Positions 5,960 through 6,229 of a stretch of 6,229 nucleotides of DNA are shown here, piece after piece. The notes beneath the pieces were generated by a model that ran no database searches, was not told the origin of the DNA, and worked only from the letters and a program-made list of their open reading frames with translations. Each line of letters starts with the position of its first letter. The stretch's first letter is position 1. This stretch comes from QHWK01 sp035315685 (GTDB lineage Bacteria > Acidobacteriota > Vicinamibacteria > Vicinamibacterales > CAVVIG01): positions 1-6,229 of the forward strand of contig DATFXR010000414.1 of the NCBI GenBank assembly GCA_035315685.1, written 5' to 3'. A program made the position numbers and the translations under genes.

Positions 5960-6229
5960 TTCGTACTCTCGTCGCGCGCTGTTGCATGGTAGCGCTCTCA
6001 CTCGGCACGTCGGCGGCGGTACTGGCGCAAAGCGGCTCGATCGCTTACGACCCCGCCGCAGAACTCACAATCTCGGGCACGATTCAGCACGCCGTCAGCT
6101 TCCCGGCAGCCGACGGCTCGGTCGGCGTTCATTTCGACTTCAAGACGACGACCGGCATCGTGAACGTCCACGTTGCGCCCGCGATGTTCATCGGTCAGGA
6201 GAACTTCTGGTTCTTTGCCGATGACCGTC
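5956..6229 (+). CDS. Exported protein of unknown function, 3' truncated by window
   Basis: Ninety-one residues are visible before the window ends. The start ATG overlaps the preceding TGA as ATGA, with GGAGG at 5944-5948 seven bases upstream. A signal peptide is clear: arginines at 3 and 8, a hydrophobic core, and V-L-A before Q25, so the protein probably goes to the periplasm or outside. The mature part is beta-rich and reads like a small barrel domain: E-L-T-I-S-G-T-I, V-G-V-H-F-D-F-K, then G-I-V-N-V-H-V-A-P and a hydrophobic stretch with F-I-G-Q. I recall similar exported proteins in Acidobacteria and deltaproteobacteria (G-T-V ... V-H-L ... K-T ... V-H-L-G-P), but know no function for them. 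Histidines 45, 59 and 72 might bind metal. Coupling to the radical SAM gene suggests a role in the same pathway. Confidence 0.8.
   Translation, partial: MIRTLVARCCMVALSLGTSAAVLAQSGSIAYDPAAELTISGTIQHAVSFPAADGSVGVHFDFKTTTGIVNVHVAPAMFIGQENFWFFADDR

Noticed and set aside
4775..6229. RiPP system: SPASM enzyme plus small peptide substrate
   Set aside because: The next gene has a Sec-type signal peptide and a folded, beta-rich domain, not a short leader/core peptide. The enzyme's motifs fit AhbD/NirJ better, although this cannot be fully excluded.

Overview
The window is about 6.2 kb of GC-rich DNA (I estimate about 65% G+C by eye) with every recognisable gene on the + strand. It suggests a Gram-negative bacterium with an outer membrane. 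The style of the MtrB/PioB-type barrel, the heptamer-repeat spacer and the exported protein at the end remind me of Acidobacteriota (Vicinamibacteria-like). That lineage guess comes from memory of similar sequences and was not tested.

Layout. (1) Positions 1-67 hold the last 21 codons of a DmsE/MtrA-type multiheme cytochrome c, with a final CXXCH haem site. (2) Thirteen bases later begins a 736-residue MtrB/PioB-family outer-membrane beta-barrel. Together they look like a porin-cytochrome conduit that moves electrons across the outer membrane. (3) A 458-base non-coding spacer (2292-2749) carries blocks of degenerate 7-bp tandem repeats in both orientations, several hairpins including a terminator-like one, and G(C/T)GA-rich motifs about 21 bases apart. 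(4) A tightly packed set follows: feoB (ferrous iron permease, compact form), feoA (overlapping by 32 nt), an AhbD/NirJ-like radical SAM/SPASM protein (ATGA overlap), and an exported protein cut by the window end (ATGA overlap).

How they may work together. The second set couples Fe(II) import (FeoB/FeoA) to a predicted haem-synthesis radical SAM enzyme; AhbD makes haem b from iron-coproporphyrin III. The first set needs ten or so haems per cytochrome and probably exchanges electrons with an extracellular acceptor or donor, possibly iron minerals or Fe(II). The region therefore reads as an iron, haem and extracellular-electron-transfer neighbourhood. The individual families are recognisable from sequence; their functional linkage is inference from adjacency. 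The exported protein is the least understood member. No CRISPR array, insertion sequence, tRNA or rRNA was seen.
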